Assembly (NCBI GenBank): GCA_963942565.1
Contig: OZ012690.1
Coordinates: 9,278,565-9,342,564 of the forward strand
DNA from: Maea johnstoni
Taxonomy: Eukaryota > Annelida > Polychaeta > Spionida > Magelonidae
DNA: 64,000 nt
Reading direction: 5' to 3'
Below, piece by piece: positions 11,156 to 21,222 of the stretch. The position numbers and the translations under genes are program-made. The notes beneath the pieces are model-generated. The model did not search any database. It saw only the letters and a list, made by a program, of their open reading frames with translations, and was not told where the DNA came from. Within the stretch, counting starts at the first letter, position 1. Each line of letters begins with the position of its first letter.

Positions 11156-12124
11156 TTTGCCAACTCCACCCATGGGTACAAAGAGGGGTGATTTATGAAA
11201 ATACTAAAAAATATGGTTGACCAGCCAAGTCTATCTGACAGCAACCCCTTATAGCTATAAACCCTTCCACTGCCAAATATGGCAGTGCTGATTCAATAAA
11301 CCCACTCATTATGGAAGTTTTAATGACCAGGGTACCTAGTCTGAAAGGTTTGATGGCCTTATCAAACTTTTAATTGTGGGCCTAGTTTTTTGGCTATGAA
11401 AAATCAGGTCAGTGTGTGTAATGGATGTTCTTTCAAAATCATAGTTAATTGTAACCATTTTGATAGAATAAAGCAGATTTGAGTCAAATTTTCCGTTCCA
11501 CTTCACAAAACAAAATAAATGCATTATAACTAAAGAAAATGCTTGAAATGCATATAAAACAGAAGCCCTTGCATTACATAGCTCTTTCGAATGGTATGAT
11601 ACAAGATCATATAAATCCTGTTGAAAAAGTAATCATGAGCAGTCAAAAAAAGTATACATCAAAAAATGCATTTCGCTCTTTTTTGGATGCACGATTGCCT
11701 GAAATCCATTGATCACTAACAAGCTGCTGTCCTACTTCTATATATATAAGTTATCCCTATGATTTGACCAATCACATTGTAGTACTGTGAATTGCCAATA
11801 GATGGCATCATATGTTTTCTCTTGTCTCCACTGGTATCATGTTAGACTAGGCTCCTAGTCCCTGTAATGTTCACCTTCCCTTATGTGTTGACCAAGCACT
11901 GTGGTGTGGTACCAGGTTTGTTAGATAGATGGCACCACCTGCTCCTCCTATCTCTATATGTTTTCATAATGAAACTGAATCCTGGTGAGATAAATGTAAA
12001 CTAAATTGATTACTGTGGCTACGTACACTATTTGGTGCTTGGGTACAGAAAAAAAACAGAAAAATACATATGACAGCCTAGAAATCTAGGCTAGTATCAT
12101 GTATGCACACAAATGTAAATGTTT
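11156..12124. other. No recognised feature
   Basis: Unique-looking sequence with no supported gene or repeat family. Confidence 0.4.
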
Positions 12125-12390
12125 CTATACCTTTACATGTGGTATCGGTATATTGATTTTATTTTCTAATCAGTCCTTTGTGCGCCATTGCTCTAGCCTC
12201 CAATCAGACATGCTGTAACAAAAGTCAAAAAGAGCGCATAGCGTTCAAGCTTGTAGCGGCCATGGATTGTAAATGCCACGTTCGGCAGTGTGCCTGGGGT
12301 GTGGCTAAACAGAAGATCGCAAGTGCCCCTTCTAGCAATTTTTTTCCTAACTTGCTACGCGAATATGCGTTTATTTGGATGAATATGGTA
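12125..12390. mobile_element. Family D MITE, left-truncated
   Basis: Shares the ACCTTTACATGTGGTA, CAATCAGACAT and GGCCATGGATT landmarks with 6958-7302 in the same order. The right end, reversed, reads TACCATATTCATCCAAATAA. No matching left inverted repeat is present. Confidence 0.7.
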
Positions 12391-12531
12391 TTGAAACTTG
12401 TAATTTGTAGACAGTGTCAAAACATGTATGTTGGCCTAAATTCTAAAGCCACTAGTACTAGAAACCCTCATTTCTATTGGCTGCCTGCATGCTTTTGCTG
12501 CTGAATGCTGTTCTTTTTACAATGTAAACAC

Positions 12532-12922
<391 letters not shown>

Positions 12923-13205
12923 CAGACTGAAGTATAAGTTGTCTAGGTTCCAGTCTCCTCACTCGTCATTGTTATTCTAGCTGTCTACCTATCAGATTCT
13001 GTGAACAAATATTGATCTAGCAGTTAGTATGTGTACTGCTGTGTACCTTGGTACTCCTGCCTTTATGGGCTCTGTTTACCCATAGGTAGCAATCGGTCGC
13101 TTACACAGATCAGCTGTTTAACCCTTTCATGCCCAATCCTAGTCTGGTTCTCAGGCTGAGTCAGGGTTGCTGCCTCTACCACTGGGTGTTAAGTAGGATT
13201 TAATG

Positions 13206-13577
13206 TAGGACCGTCATTGATATGACAAGTATCGATCGATCGAAATAATTTTTCCAATTAATCAAAAAAAATATGTCAATTGTTATGTCAATTAATCGAA
13301 ACACATTTTTAGCCTTTTACACCATTTTTTGGCCATTTTTAGCCAACACTAATAATAATTTTGAAGAGAAGCTCAAGTATTCAATCAAAAAGTGTTGAGA
13401 AAACCTTCATTGTCTTTGCATTGTAAGAATCTTAGGATCCTAGCCACAGAAATAGTGTGGAACATGTGAAAATATTCTATTAGTGCAGTTCTTCAAAATC
13501 GAATCATTATAATCGGAATTGAAAAATAAAATGTCAATGATCGAATCGAAAAATAATAGATGTCAATGACAGCCCTA
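13206..13577. mobile_element. hAT-type MITE with 8-bp duplication
   Basis: The ends are TAGGACCGTCATTGA and TCAATGACAGCCCTA. The flanks are ATTTAATG and ATTTGATG, an 8-bp duplication with one mismatch. The interior is rich in ATCGATCGAAA and CAATTAATCGAAA motifs toward both ends. Confidence 0.85.
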
Positions 13578-13859
13578 ATTTGATGCCCCTCTCAAACTAT
13601 AGATGGCAGCATTGTCCACCTTGAAGAAGATTAATTCAGAACTAAACCTTGAGTAAGATCAACTCAGGGTAGATCAGTAGCCCTGAAGAAAGAGCCAGTT
13701 AACACGGACTTTAAAATTATCTTGCCAATATTGTACCCAAAAATGTTCTAGTTCAAGACCAGAAGGAGTGGGAATGTGTACAAAATGAAAAATAAACTGA
13801 TATAAAGAAACAGAAATAAAGGAAAGACTGTCTGTCAGATTCTACCTGCCTCCTAGGGT

Positions 13860-14208
13860 CAGGGCTCGACGCTAAGGGTGAACCTATGGCCCCAGGCCAG
13901 TAAAAATTCCCAAAAACTGCTTCGGGCCAGTAAAAAAAGACCTCAACTGGTCCTACAGGGCCAGTAAACATTTGAAAACATTCTTGTTAAAAATTTTCCC
14001 CCTGAGAATGTCCCCAATGGCAATTGTTTTTGAAATAAATGAAGATAAAATTTATAAAGATAAATGTTGTGGTGAATCTTATGTAATTTTCTTTCTTGTT
14101 ATGTTAAAGTTAAAATGTAGGACCAGTAAACATTTTGCAGGACCAGTAGATGCTAGGTGTTACTGGTCCTACAGGGCCAGTATCATTTTGAGTTAGCGTT
14201 GAGGCCTG
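13860..14208 (+). mobile_element. CAGGG-family MITE type x, copy 1
   Basis: Starts CAGGGCTCGACGCTAAGG and ends TTAGCGTTGAGGCCTG, a good inverted repeat. The flanks CCTAGGGT (13852-13859 and 14209-14216) match over 8 bp, unlike the other two intact copies, which show 5-bp duplications. Internal GGCCAGTAAA and ACTGGTCCTACAGG motifs recur in opposite orientation, and a region with TGAAATAAATGAAGATAAA lies in the middle. Frames over it are incidental. Confidence 0.88.
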
Positions 14209-14260
14209 CCTAGGGTTCCTTGCAATCACAATTGTTCTGGTACGCAATAGGATTGCCATG

Positions 14261-14624
14261 ATCTCACCTGCCAGATCTCACCTGCCAGATCTCACCTGCC
14301 AGATCTCACCTGCCAGATCTCACCTGCCAGATCTCACCTGCCAGATCTCACCTGCCAGATCTCACCTGCCAGATCTCACCTGCCAGATCTCACCTGCCAG
14401 ATCTCACCTGCCAGATCTCACCTGCCAGATCTCACCTGCCAGATCTCACCTGCCAGATCTCACCTGCCAGATCTCACCTGCCAGATCTCACCTGCCAGAT
14501 CTCACCTGCCACATCTCACCTGCCAGATCTCACCTGCCAGATCTCACCTGCCAGGTCTCACCTGCCAGATCTCACCTGCCAGATCTCACCTGCCAGATCT
14601 CACCTGCCAGATCTCACCTGCCAG
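14261..14624. repeat. 14-bp minisatellite, 26 units
   Basis: The unit ATCTCACCTGCCAG repeats 26 times over exactly 364 bp, with only a couple of substitutions (CACATCTC near 14511 and CAGGTCTC near 14553). Because 14 is not a multiple of three, the open frame translates to a 14-residue period and is not evidence of coding. Confidence 0.97.
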
Positions 14625-14703
14625 ATCTCTCTCCATCACGGCAGTTGATTTATTTTGTGAAACCTGGGCCACTATTTACTTGCATTGTTGGTGTTTTCAG
14701 ATA

Positions 14704-15150
14704 AGGCCACTCCAATTTATTAACTTGTCTTACGTGCTCAGGAGGTAGGAAATGAGCCATTTTGGAATATTTTTTTTATTTTTTTAATTTGTTTTAGAGT
14801 CTGACGACTAGGACTGGTAGCAATATGTTTCTACCAGCCTATTCTCAACTAAATAAAATCAATCAATCTATTAATCCCTGTAACCTGAAGGGTGGGAGGT
14901 ACACCTCCTCAAGTCTGAGGCTCTACTACAGCAATGATAGCTTCCTGTAGTTGATTGAATCACACTTACAAAGAATATTCTTAAAACTTGCACTTTTTTT
15001 TTTTTTTTTTTTGGAGTCTGACAGAAAATTTCAAAACCACTTTCGTCCGTAAGACAACAAAGATGACTTTTTTTTCTTTTTTTTTGGAGTCTGACAGGAT
15101 TTTTTTTCCAAAAAAAGCTCGTAAGACAAGTAATTAAATTGGAGTGGCCT
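14704..15150. mobile_element. 447-bp MITE with AGGCCACTCC ends
   Basis: The left end AGGCCACTCCAATTTATTAA and the reverse complement of the right end, AGGCCACTCCAATTTAATTA, pair over about 28 bp and continue to CTTGTCTTACG. Inside, a GAGTCTGAC motif preceded by a T run occurs three times (about 14797, 15014 and 15089). Confidence 0.85.
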
Positions 15151-15320
15151 AATATGTGCAACCCTCAACCCATGAAATAAGTAATTATTAAAAAGTGTCC
15201 CAAATTACCGAGTATTTTCAGTAAACTAAATATGTAATGGATATTTGCAATTTGGGTTCTGATCAAAAATTTTCCTTTGATGTTTTCCAGAAAACGTAAA
15301 ATGGGTTAATCATGTGTATC

Positions 15321-15399
15321 TTAACCCTTATCCTGCTAACCACAACAATTGTTGTTGTGTGCAGCAGTATTACAGGTTTCACAGCAGGATAAGGGTTAA
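15321..15399. mobile_element. 79-bp miniature TTAA element
   Basis: The left end TTAACCCTTATCCTGCT is perfectly inverted at the right end, AGCAGGATAAGGGTTAA. It shares its right TTAA with the adjacent family A element. This is the smallest complete TTAA element in the window; the interior is only about 45 bp. Confidence 0.85.
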
Positions 15400-15634
15400 C
15401 CCTTCCAATGCTAAGGCTACCTTAACCCTTCCAATGCTAAGGCTACCTTAACCCTTCCAATGCTAAGGCTACCTTAACCCTTCCAATGCTAAGGCTACCT
15501 TTGTCCAAAGCACAAGGATGCAACGATTTTTGAAAACCAACTAAACCCTATCATGTTGGTACTCATCAGTCATTTATCAGCTTTTTGCATCATTTTGTAT
15601 GAGCTAAATTAGCCACTAGCAGCATAAGGGTTAA
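15396..15634 (-). mobile_element. Family A MITE with amplified terminus
   Basis: Bounded by TTAA on both sides. The first 26 bp (TTAACCCTTCCAATGCTAAG and GCTACC) are present four times in tandem before the body continues with TTTGTCCAAAGCAC. The right side ends AGCATAAGGGTTAA. The extra termini carry their own TTAA. Confidence 0.88.
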
Positions 15635-15639
15635 AAAGC

Positions 15640-16218
15640 GTCTAGTTGCTATGTCAGTGATTTCTGATGTTTTAGACTAGGATCTATTGTACCTAGGGTT
15701 AGGTATTTTAATGATTTTTGTTATTCTTTAGACTAAGAGCTACTCTTGTTTGTATTTAAATGACTTTTGTTGTTTTTAGACTTTTTTAGAGCTGATCTTG
15801 CTTTCATTTTAATGAATTTTGTTTTTTTTTGATCGAGTAAGCCAAGTTGGTAATTAATTTTCGACATTTTGATGACTTCTGTTATTTTTATACTAAGAGC
15901 TAGCTAATCTTGTTTGTATTTAAATGACTTTTGTTATTTTTAGACTTTTTTAGAGCTTATCTTGCTTTTATTTTAATGATTTTTGTTGTTTTTTGAGTGA
16001 GTAATTCTAGTTGGTATTTATTTTTTGACATTTTTAGATCAGAAGCTAATCAGGTATTTTTGAAGCTTTTTGACTTCATTGAGGAAGAGCTAGTAGGTAT
16101 TTTAAATGATTTCTCCATGAGGAGCTAGTCTAGGTAATAGAGTGGTATTCTACTTGTTATTGTGGACTAGGAACTAATCTGGTTTGTACTTTAATGATTT
16201 TTGATATTTTTAATGTAT
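15640..16218. repeat. Degenerate T-rich tandem repeat
   Basis: Repeated motifs such as TTAATGATTTTTGTTATT, AGACTAAGAGCTA and CTTGTTTGTATTTAAATGA recur at irregular spacing of about 50-110 bp. It is degenerate and probably old. It ends in a pyrimidine-rich stretch and a TTTTCAG that could be a splice acceptor. Confidence 0.65.
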
Positions 16219-16304
16219 TTTCAGAGCTTTCTGTAGACATGGGCCGCCCAGACACATACAATGACGTTGGAATGTGACAGCAGTGTCTCTCACCCTCTAG
16301 AGCT

Positions 16305-16335
16305 GAAATGTGAGGATTCAATTGGGAGTTGGCCG
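16305..16335 (+). other. Possible small internal exon (weak)
   Basis: Flanked by TCTCTCACCCTCTAG on the left and a GTAAGC donor-like sequence on the right. One frame is open through it, reading LKCEDSIGSWP. A longer alternative starting after TTTTCAG near 16218 has stops in all three frames. This is splice-signal evidence only; such signals arise often by chance, and no domain or neighbouring exon is visible. Confidence 0.15.
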
Positions 16336-16360
16336 GTAAGCTTAACTATTTTACCAAATC

Positions 16361-16405
16361 TTAACCCTTCCAATGCTGAAGCTAGTTTCCTCCAAAGCAC
16401 AAATT
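16361..16405 (-). mobile_element. Family A terminus fragment
   Basis: TTAACCCTTCCAATGCTGAA through CTCCAAAGCACAA matches the reversed end of family A, then homology stops. Confidence 0.7.
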
Positions 16406-16439
16406 TCTAGGGATCCTTTCCAATGGCAGTTCTGTGAAC

Positions 16440-16520
16440 TGATTTCATTTTTTACCGACCTACCTACCCTATTTTTTTTCGGACCGTTACAGGAAACAAT
16501 TTATTTCTATAGGCCTAACA
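16440..16520 (-). repeat. Solo end of family G (AGGCCTnnAA...CCTGTAACGG)
   Basis: CCGTTACAGGAAACAA followed by TATAGGCCTAA matches the right end of the complete family G element at 21046-21222. Another solo end lies near 27604-27640. Confidence 0.6.
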
Positions 16521-16684
16521 AAAGCATATTTCAGAAAGAATTTGAAGGAGAAATGATCATCTGAAATGATTAAAGAACTCCTTGATTTTTTTTCTTAATT
16601 TATGCTTATTTTGAAAGTATCAGACGTTTTTTTAGTGGAACTCTCAGATATGAATGGTTTGATAAATCATGATACTGCAACCAG

Positions 16685-16995
16685 GTGTCTCCAGTTTATT
16701 TTTAGGGCCAGATATCCCCACTAGGTGTCCCCTGTAGATATTTAGTTCCTGATATCGCCACTAGGTGTTACCTGCAGATATTTATTGCCTGATATCGCCA
16801 CTATGTGTCACCTGTAGATATTTAATAATAATGATAATAATGATAATCTTTATTAAAGAGGGTAACTCAGCCCAATGGTAAGGATCTTCCCTGAGGCCCT
16901 CTAGTGCCTGATATTGCCACTAGGTGTCACCTGTAGACAATTAGTGCCTAATATCGCCACTAGGTGCCACCTGTAAATACTTAGTGCCTGATGGG
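16685..16995. repeat. 41-bp minisatellite interrupted by about 80 bp
   Basis: Units of GATATCGCCACTAGGTGTCA plus CCTGTAGATATTTAGTGCCT repeat about seven times. The array is interrupted from about 16822 to 16905 by AATAATGATAATAATGATAA followed by sequence containing GAGGGTAACTCAG, which looks like an inserted element end. Confidence 0.85.
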
Positions 16996-17159
16996 TTGCT
17001 AGAATAAACACAGTGAATTATAAAAGTGTCATCATGCAGAGCAAGTTTCCCCTCATGCTCCTTCAGAATAAGCACCCAGTTGTGTTGAATTAAATCTCTG
17101 GAATTCTACCATTCACTTCAAAGAGTTGATGACCAGCACCGATTGCCCTCTGTGAATGG

Positions 17160-17340
17160 TGGGGGCGGGGGGGGCAGATGGGACCATTGATGGGGTCCTT
17201 TGGATCAGCCATTTAAGTCTATTAATAGCTTATCTGAGGCTGCTGGTACACACTTGTCACTAGCAGCTACCCCACTGCTAATTACACATAAGTAAGTAAC
17301 CCTCTGTGAATGGTGGGGGGCGGGGGGGGGGGGGGGCAGG
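17160..17340. repeat. G-rich tracts in a short duplicated segment
   Basis: CCCTCTGTGAATGGTGGGGG occurs at about 17147 and 17300, each followed by a long G run. These runs are potential G-quadruplex-forming sequence. Confidence 0.6.
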
Positions 17341-17430
17341 GTATTTTGATATTGGCGTTGTGTAAGGATTTGTAGCTGGCTGCTCCTCATACTGTGGATA
17401 TAGTTATGATTGCTCTGGGGCTGGTTGATA

Positions 17431-17637
17431 CAGGGTCTGACACTTAGTTTTCAGGCTAGGGGCCCGAAAAGGTCTTTTAATGAAAATAACTGGTCAAAAA
17501 CAGGATTTCTGGTTATTATGCATACTATTTTGGGCCCCTAGCCTAAGAAATCTAGGGGCCCACAGCAAAATCTAGGGGCATCCCACAGCAAAATCTAGGG
17601 GCATATGCCCCTGGGCCCCTGGGAAAGTCGAACCCTG
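17431..17637 (+). mobile_element. CAGGG-family MITE type z, copy 2
   Basis: Starts CAGGGTCTGACACTTAG and ends GTCGAACCCTG. TGATA flanks it exactly (17426-17430 and 17638-17642). The segment CCCACAGCAAAATCTAGGGG is locally duplicated near 17560-17600, making this copy longer than its relatives. Confidence 0.9.
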
Positions 17638-17988
17638 TGATAGCTTTCTGATTAGAGCATATTTTGAAATATGTTTTAGGAATATGGGGGAGGGGGGGGG
17701 GGGGGGGTGAATATATCAATAATGATGTTCTGTTATGTTTCATTGATGGCTGCTCTAGGAATATCAGAGGGTTTCTCTTATGGGAAGAAATTGGAACAAA
17801 GTGTGCCACACATGTGGCAGAAACTAGGTTGTTCTGTGGTACAAACTTGTATGTTTAGTGATTAATTAATTTATTGAACATTTCCTTAAAGTTTCCCATG
17901 TCTTGGGTTTTTAGGGAACCGTGAGTGATGTCTAACCTTAAGATGTTTTATGCAACTGTACCCAAATGATTAAAGAAAACCTTGGCCC

Positions 17989-18218
17989 TTAACCCATTCA
18001 TGCCTGTGGCAGCCAAAGCCGCCTGACCATTTTGCCGATATCTCTCTAAAAAAAGCAATGGTTGGCAAATATTTGAAGGAGATTTGTTCAATATAACATT
18101 TGCTCCAACTTTCCATCAAATAGTTTGCTAATTAATTTTTCATTCCTAAGTTATTTCCAAGAGTATGATGGGTCCCGACGACACTTGTCAAGTACATTTC
18201 CAGGCATGAATGGGTTAA
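17989..18218 (+). mobile_element. Family B MITE (TTAA)
   Basis: Runs from TTAACCCATTCATGCC to GGCATGAATGGGTTAA, with terminal inverted repeats of about 15 bp. The middle carries AAATATTTGAAGGAGA followed by a diverged inverted partner. Termini CCC with TTAA targets fit piggyBac-like elements; Kolobok elements also target TTAA and are the main alternative. No transposase is encoded. Confidence 0.85.
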
Positions 18219-18319
18219 GAAAACATTTAAGGATTCCTAACCCTGAGAGGATTTATGCAACCAGCCCCAGGGAAATGAATTTCCTAGGACGTCTCAGCTA
18301 AATTTGGTTTGGGACTGGG

Positions 18320-18690
18320 ACAGGGCCTGCCCTGATGGCGGTGTAGTCTAAGGCATTGCTACTGACTGCTAGCAAGTATAACTTTTAGTGTATATATCCT
18401 GTGTCTGGTTAGAATTCTATTGCATAGCAGTTAATGACTCTCCATCTAGTCACCGTTATATATGATTTTTTGTGTGCCAAATGCTATGTAATACACATCT
18501 TACTAGACCGAATCAAATCAAATCAAATCAAATCAGCTGTCTCTCGCCACTGTTTGGTTTTGAATCCCATCAGGGGCATGTGAGAAGGTTGCCAGTGACT
18601 TGGGGTTAGGAGGTGGTTTTCGCCGGGTGCTCAGGTTTCCTCCACCAGTTACAACTGGGTAGTCATGACTTAGCCGCAATATAACAGAAA
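18320..18690 (+). mobile_element. tRNA-derived SINE interrupted by an insertion
   Basis: The head includes an A-box-like TGGCGGTGTAGTCTAAGG near 18338 and the B box GGTTTTGAATCCC near 18556. A body with GTTGCCAGTGACTTGGGG and CGCCGGGTGCTCAGG follows. A normal tRNA head would have these boxes about 40-60 bp apart; here about 155 bp of foreign sequence (about 18376-18531), ending in AATCAAATCA repeats, separates them. The head matches the tandem array at 25968-27000. Confidence 0.75.
18376..18531 (+). mobile_element. Insertion with (AATCA)n tail inside a SINE head
   Basis: Sequence absent from the tandem SINE heads at 25968-27000. It ends with about five AATCA units, a tail type common on SINE and LINE 3' ends. 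I cannot identify its family. Confidence 0.5.
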
Positions 18691-18894
18691 AAGTGTCAAA
18701 ATTTCATATTTCAAATGCTAAATTTGGTAATTGAAACCTTTATGTCTATCCCTGCACAGAATGAGTCTTATGCTGCATAGCATAAGACTTACAAGTTATT
18801 CTTGGCAGGGGGACTTGTTTCGGTTTTGGATCAGGAGCAATGGTGGTCAGTCATCCTATCTCGCCCAGAGCAGTTTGACCACTAAGGAATACAG

Positions 18895-19085
18895 TGGAAC
18901 TCCTCGAAGTGACCTCCCCTCCCTAGTGACCACATATTGCTGGTGCCGTACTAACTTTAACCTATTAGTTTTATACAAAAGGGAACACGTTGACCACCCC
19001 TCTAAAGTGACCACATTTTACTAGTCCTATACTAACTTTTTCCTATTTGTTTTATAGCTTAGGGAACCCCTTTAAGTGACCACAT
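18895..19085. repeat. Short tandem repeat with GTGACC motif
   Basis: Three diverged units of about 80 bp share AGTGACCACAT, a following ACTAACTTT and CCTATT(A/T)GTTTTATA, at about 18920, 19008 and 19075. Confidence 0.6.
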
Positions 19086-19090
19086 ATTGC

Positions 19091-19308
19091 CAGCCCCATT
19101 TATGCTTAGGGTGCCCAAAACCGCCTGATAACTCTCTAACAAAAGCTATTTTCTGAAAATATTTGATGGAGAAATGTAAATTAGAAACTAACCAACAACT
19201 CTCCTTCAAATATTATCCTAATTCATAATTAATTTTGAAGTTATTTTCAAAAGTATCACAGTTCCAGACGACAATAGTCAAGGAAATCTCCAAGTATGAA
19301 TGAGTAAA
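19091..19308 (+). mobile_element. Family B MITE, degraded
   Basis: Begins CCCATTTATGCTTAGG and ends AAGTATGAATGAGTAAAG. The internal AATATTTGATGGAGA and CTCCTTCAAATATT pair is preserved. Both TTAA ends are gone. Confidence 0.7.
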
Positions 19309-19311
19309 GCA

Positions 19312-19768
19312 CTAGGATCCCCAGAGGGCTGAGAAGTATCCAAATAAGTCATCATGAATAAGAGAATATGGTTATTTGAAAAATTGAAAAAAAATAATAC
19401 TATAAATGTATTATAGGAAGATCTCTAATCTGCGGAATGCAACAAACGACTGTCATTTACACTCTACAGGAAACATACACAATATTTGCTTGTGTGTCAG
19501 ACCACTAGCTGTGTGCTTAAGTCTCGAAACAGCTGGAATGCATAAAAATACTTCTGCAGAAACGGTGAGCAGGTTTTGAGCTTGGCTGATATTTAGTTCT
19601 TGGGGAACCTCTGCGCCACTCAGTATTTGCCTACACACAGGAGAAACATATACGCAAGAAAGCTGAATTTTGTGAGTCGTTACGTTTTATTTTTCATATT
19701 GTAGATTTGTACATGGACATATTGTTTTGCAGATTTGTTGTATTTGTCTATCTTGTGTAGCAGTGGCT
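19312..19768. other. No recognised feature
   Basis: Unique-looking sequence with no supported gene or repeat. Confidence 0.4.
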
Positions 19769-19992
19769 CTAACCCTTCCAATGCAGAGGCTAATTTTGTT
19801 CAAAGCACAAGGAGGCAAAGATTTTTAGAAAACTATGTCTAAATTCTGTCATGTTGGTGTATTGGATAGCTGTTTCTGAGTACTCTGACTGACTCTCAGA
19901 TGAGTGCCCATGTGCCACGGTTTCAGTCATTTTCCAGCTTTTTTGCATCATTTTGTATTGGCAAAATAAGCCACCATCAGCATAAGGGTTAA
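19769..19992 (-). mobile_element. Family A MITE
   Basis: CTAACCCTTCCAATGCAGAG at the left (one change in TTAA) and AGCATAAGGGTTAA at the right, with the ATGAGTGCCCATGTGCC and TTTTGCATCATTTTGTA landmarks. Confidence 0.85.
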
Positions 19993-20007
19993 TTTCAAGT
20001 GGTCAAC

Positions 20008-20237
20008 TTAACCCATTTGTGCCTGTAGCAGCCTAATCTGCCAGACAATTTTGGCGATATCTCTCAAACGAAAGCAATAGTAAGGAAATATTTGAAGGAG
20101 AATAGTTCATAAGAACTCTATCTACAACTCCCTTTCAAATATTTTGTCAATTTATGCTTCATTCCAAAGTTATTTTTAAAAGTATGACAGGTCCAGACTA
20201 CACTGGTCAAGTAGATCTTCAGGCATTAATGGGTTAA
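20008..20237 (+). mobile_element. Family B MITE
   Basis: Intact TTAA at both ends, TTAACCCATTTGTGCCTG to AGGCATTAATGGGTTAA. The internal AATATTTGAAGGAGAA and CTCCCTTTCAAATATT form the central palindrome. Confidence 0.85.
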
Positions 20238-20245
20238 GCATTATG

Positions 20246-20393
20246 GGTTAACAAAATATTTGAAGGATAGTTGTTGTTTGGCTTCTGATGAACGTTTCTC
20301 CAAAAGATATTCACCAAAACAAAAATTCTTTTGTTAGAATTTTTTCCATAATTGTCAGGCCTGTTTTGGCCACTCTGAGTGTTAATGGGTTAA
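20246..20393 (-). mobile_element. Family B half element
   Basis: Only one arm is present, from CAAAATATTTGAAGGATAG to GTGTTAATGGGTTAA. It shares its right TTAA with the next B element. Confidence 0.75.
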
Positions 20394-20619
20394 CCCAATA
20401 ATGCTTGAGCGTTCCTCAAGAAAACATCGTCTGCATCTATGATACTTTTGAAGATAACATTGGCATTCAGAATGGTTCTACAAAATATTTGAAGGAGAGT
20501 TGTTGGTAGTGTTCTGATCAACATTTCTCCTTCAAATCTTTTACCAAATTTGCTTTCGCCTAAGAGATTTCACCAAACTTATCAGGCTGATTTTGGTACC
20601 GTGAGCATAATTGGGTTAA
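20390..20619 (-). mobile_element. Family B MITE
   Basis: TTAACCCAATAATGCTTGAG to GAGCATAATTGGGTTAA. It begins at the TTAA that closes the previous half element, so the two are directly joined. Confidence 0.85.
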
Positions 20620-20767
20620 CACCATTCTCTTCTCTCTCGCTGTGCTCAATGGGTAGCCCCCGTTTTTTGGTACTTTACAGTCAGTCTGGTTCATGGTGGT
20701 TCTCTGGCCTCCGGCACTTCCAATCGAGTGCTTTCATTGAACCTGAAGAATACAGAAATGAGTAATA

Positions 20768-21043
20768 CCTTAGATGAATAGAACATGGATTGGTTGCCAC
20801 AGACCTATTACAATAGGACCCATTATAAAGCCCTGGACGCACCTAATCTCGCCGATGCTAGTCTCAGTGTGACGTCACTAGGAAACAAAGACCAATGAGA
20901 GCTCTCGTATTTGTTTACATCATGGAGTAAGTTGCACACACATATGTGCAGAACGCTCCTCTTGAGTGGCTGTGTGCTAGGAGTTGTGCCTAGGCTGTTG
21001 AACGAGATCTGCTGGTTGATTATCTGGTGATCGCCATTTGTGG
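20768..21043 (+). mobile_element. Family C element, one arm
   Basis: From CCTTAGATGAATAGAACATGG to GATCGCCATTTGTGGT. It corresponds to one arm of the foldback copy at 32160-32910. A family G MITE abuts its inner end. Confidence 0.75.
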
Positions 21044-21045
21044 TA

Positions 21046-21222
21046 AGGCCTAAAAAAAGAAATTGTTTTTTTCCTGTAACGGTTCAAAAATGTGTGTTTT
21101 ATGCATGTTTTACGATGATTGGGAGTTGGGAGGGTGGAAAAAACTTTAGGGTAGGGATTTTTTTAATAAAAACTTGTTAGAGTAGGGTTACAGGAAACAA
21201 ACAACTTTGCTTTTAGGCCTAA
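21046..21222. mobile_element. Family G MITE, complete
   Basis: The left end AGGCCTAAAAAAAGAAATTG with CCTGTAACGG just inside is mirrored by GTTACAGGAAACAAACAACT and CTTTTAGGCCT at the right. Inverted repeats are about 35 bp with small differences. It sits exactly at the inner boundary of a family C arm. Confidence 0.75.

Noticed and set aside
14258-14704. 148-codon frame with a 14-residue repeat
   Set aside because: It is a 14-bp minisatellite; the repeat length is not a multiple of three and the frame merely happens to lack stops.
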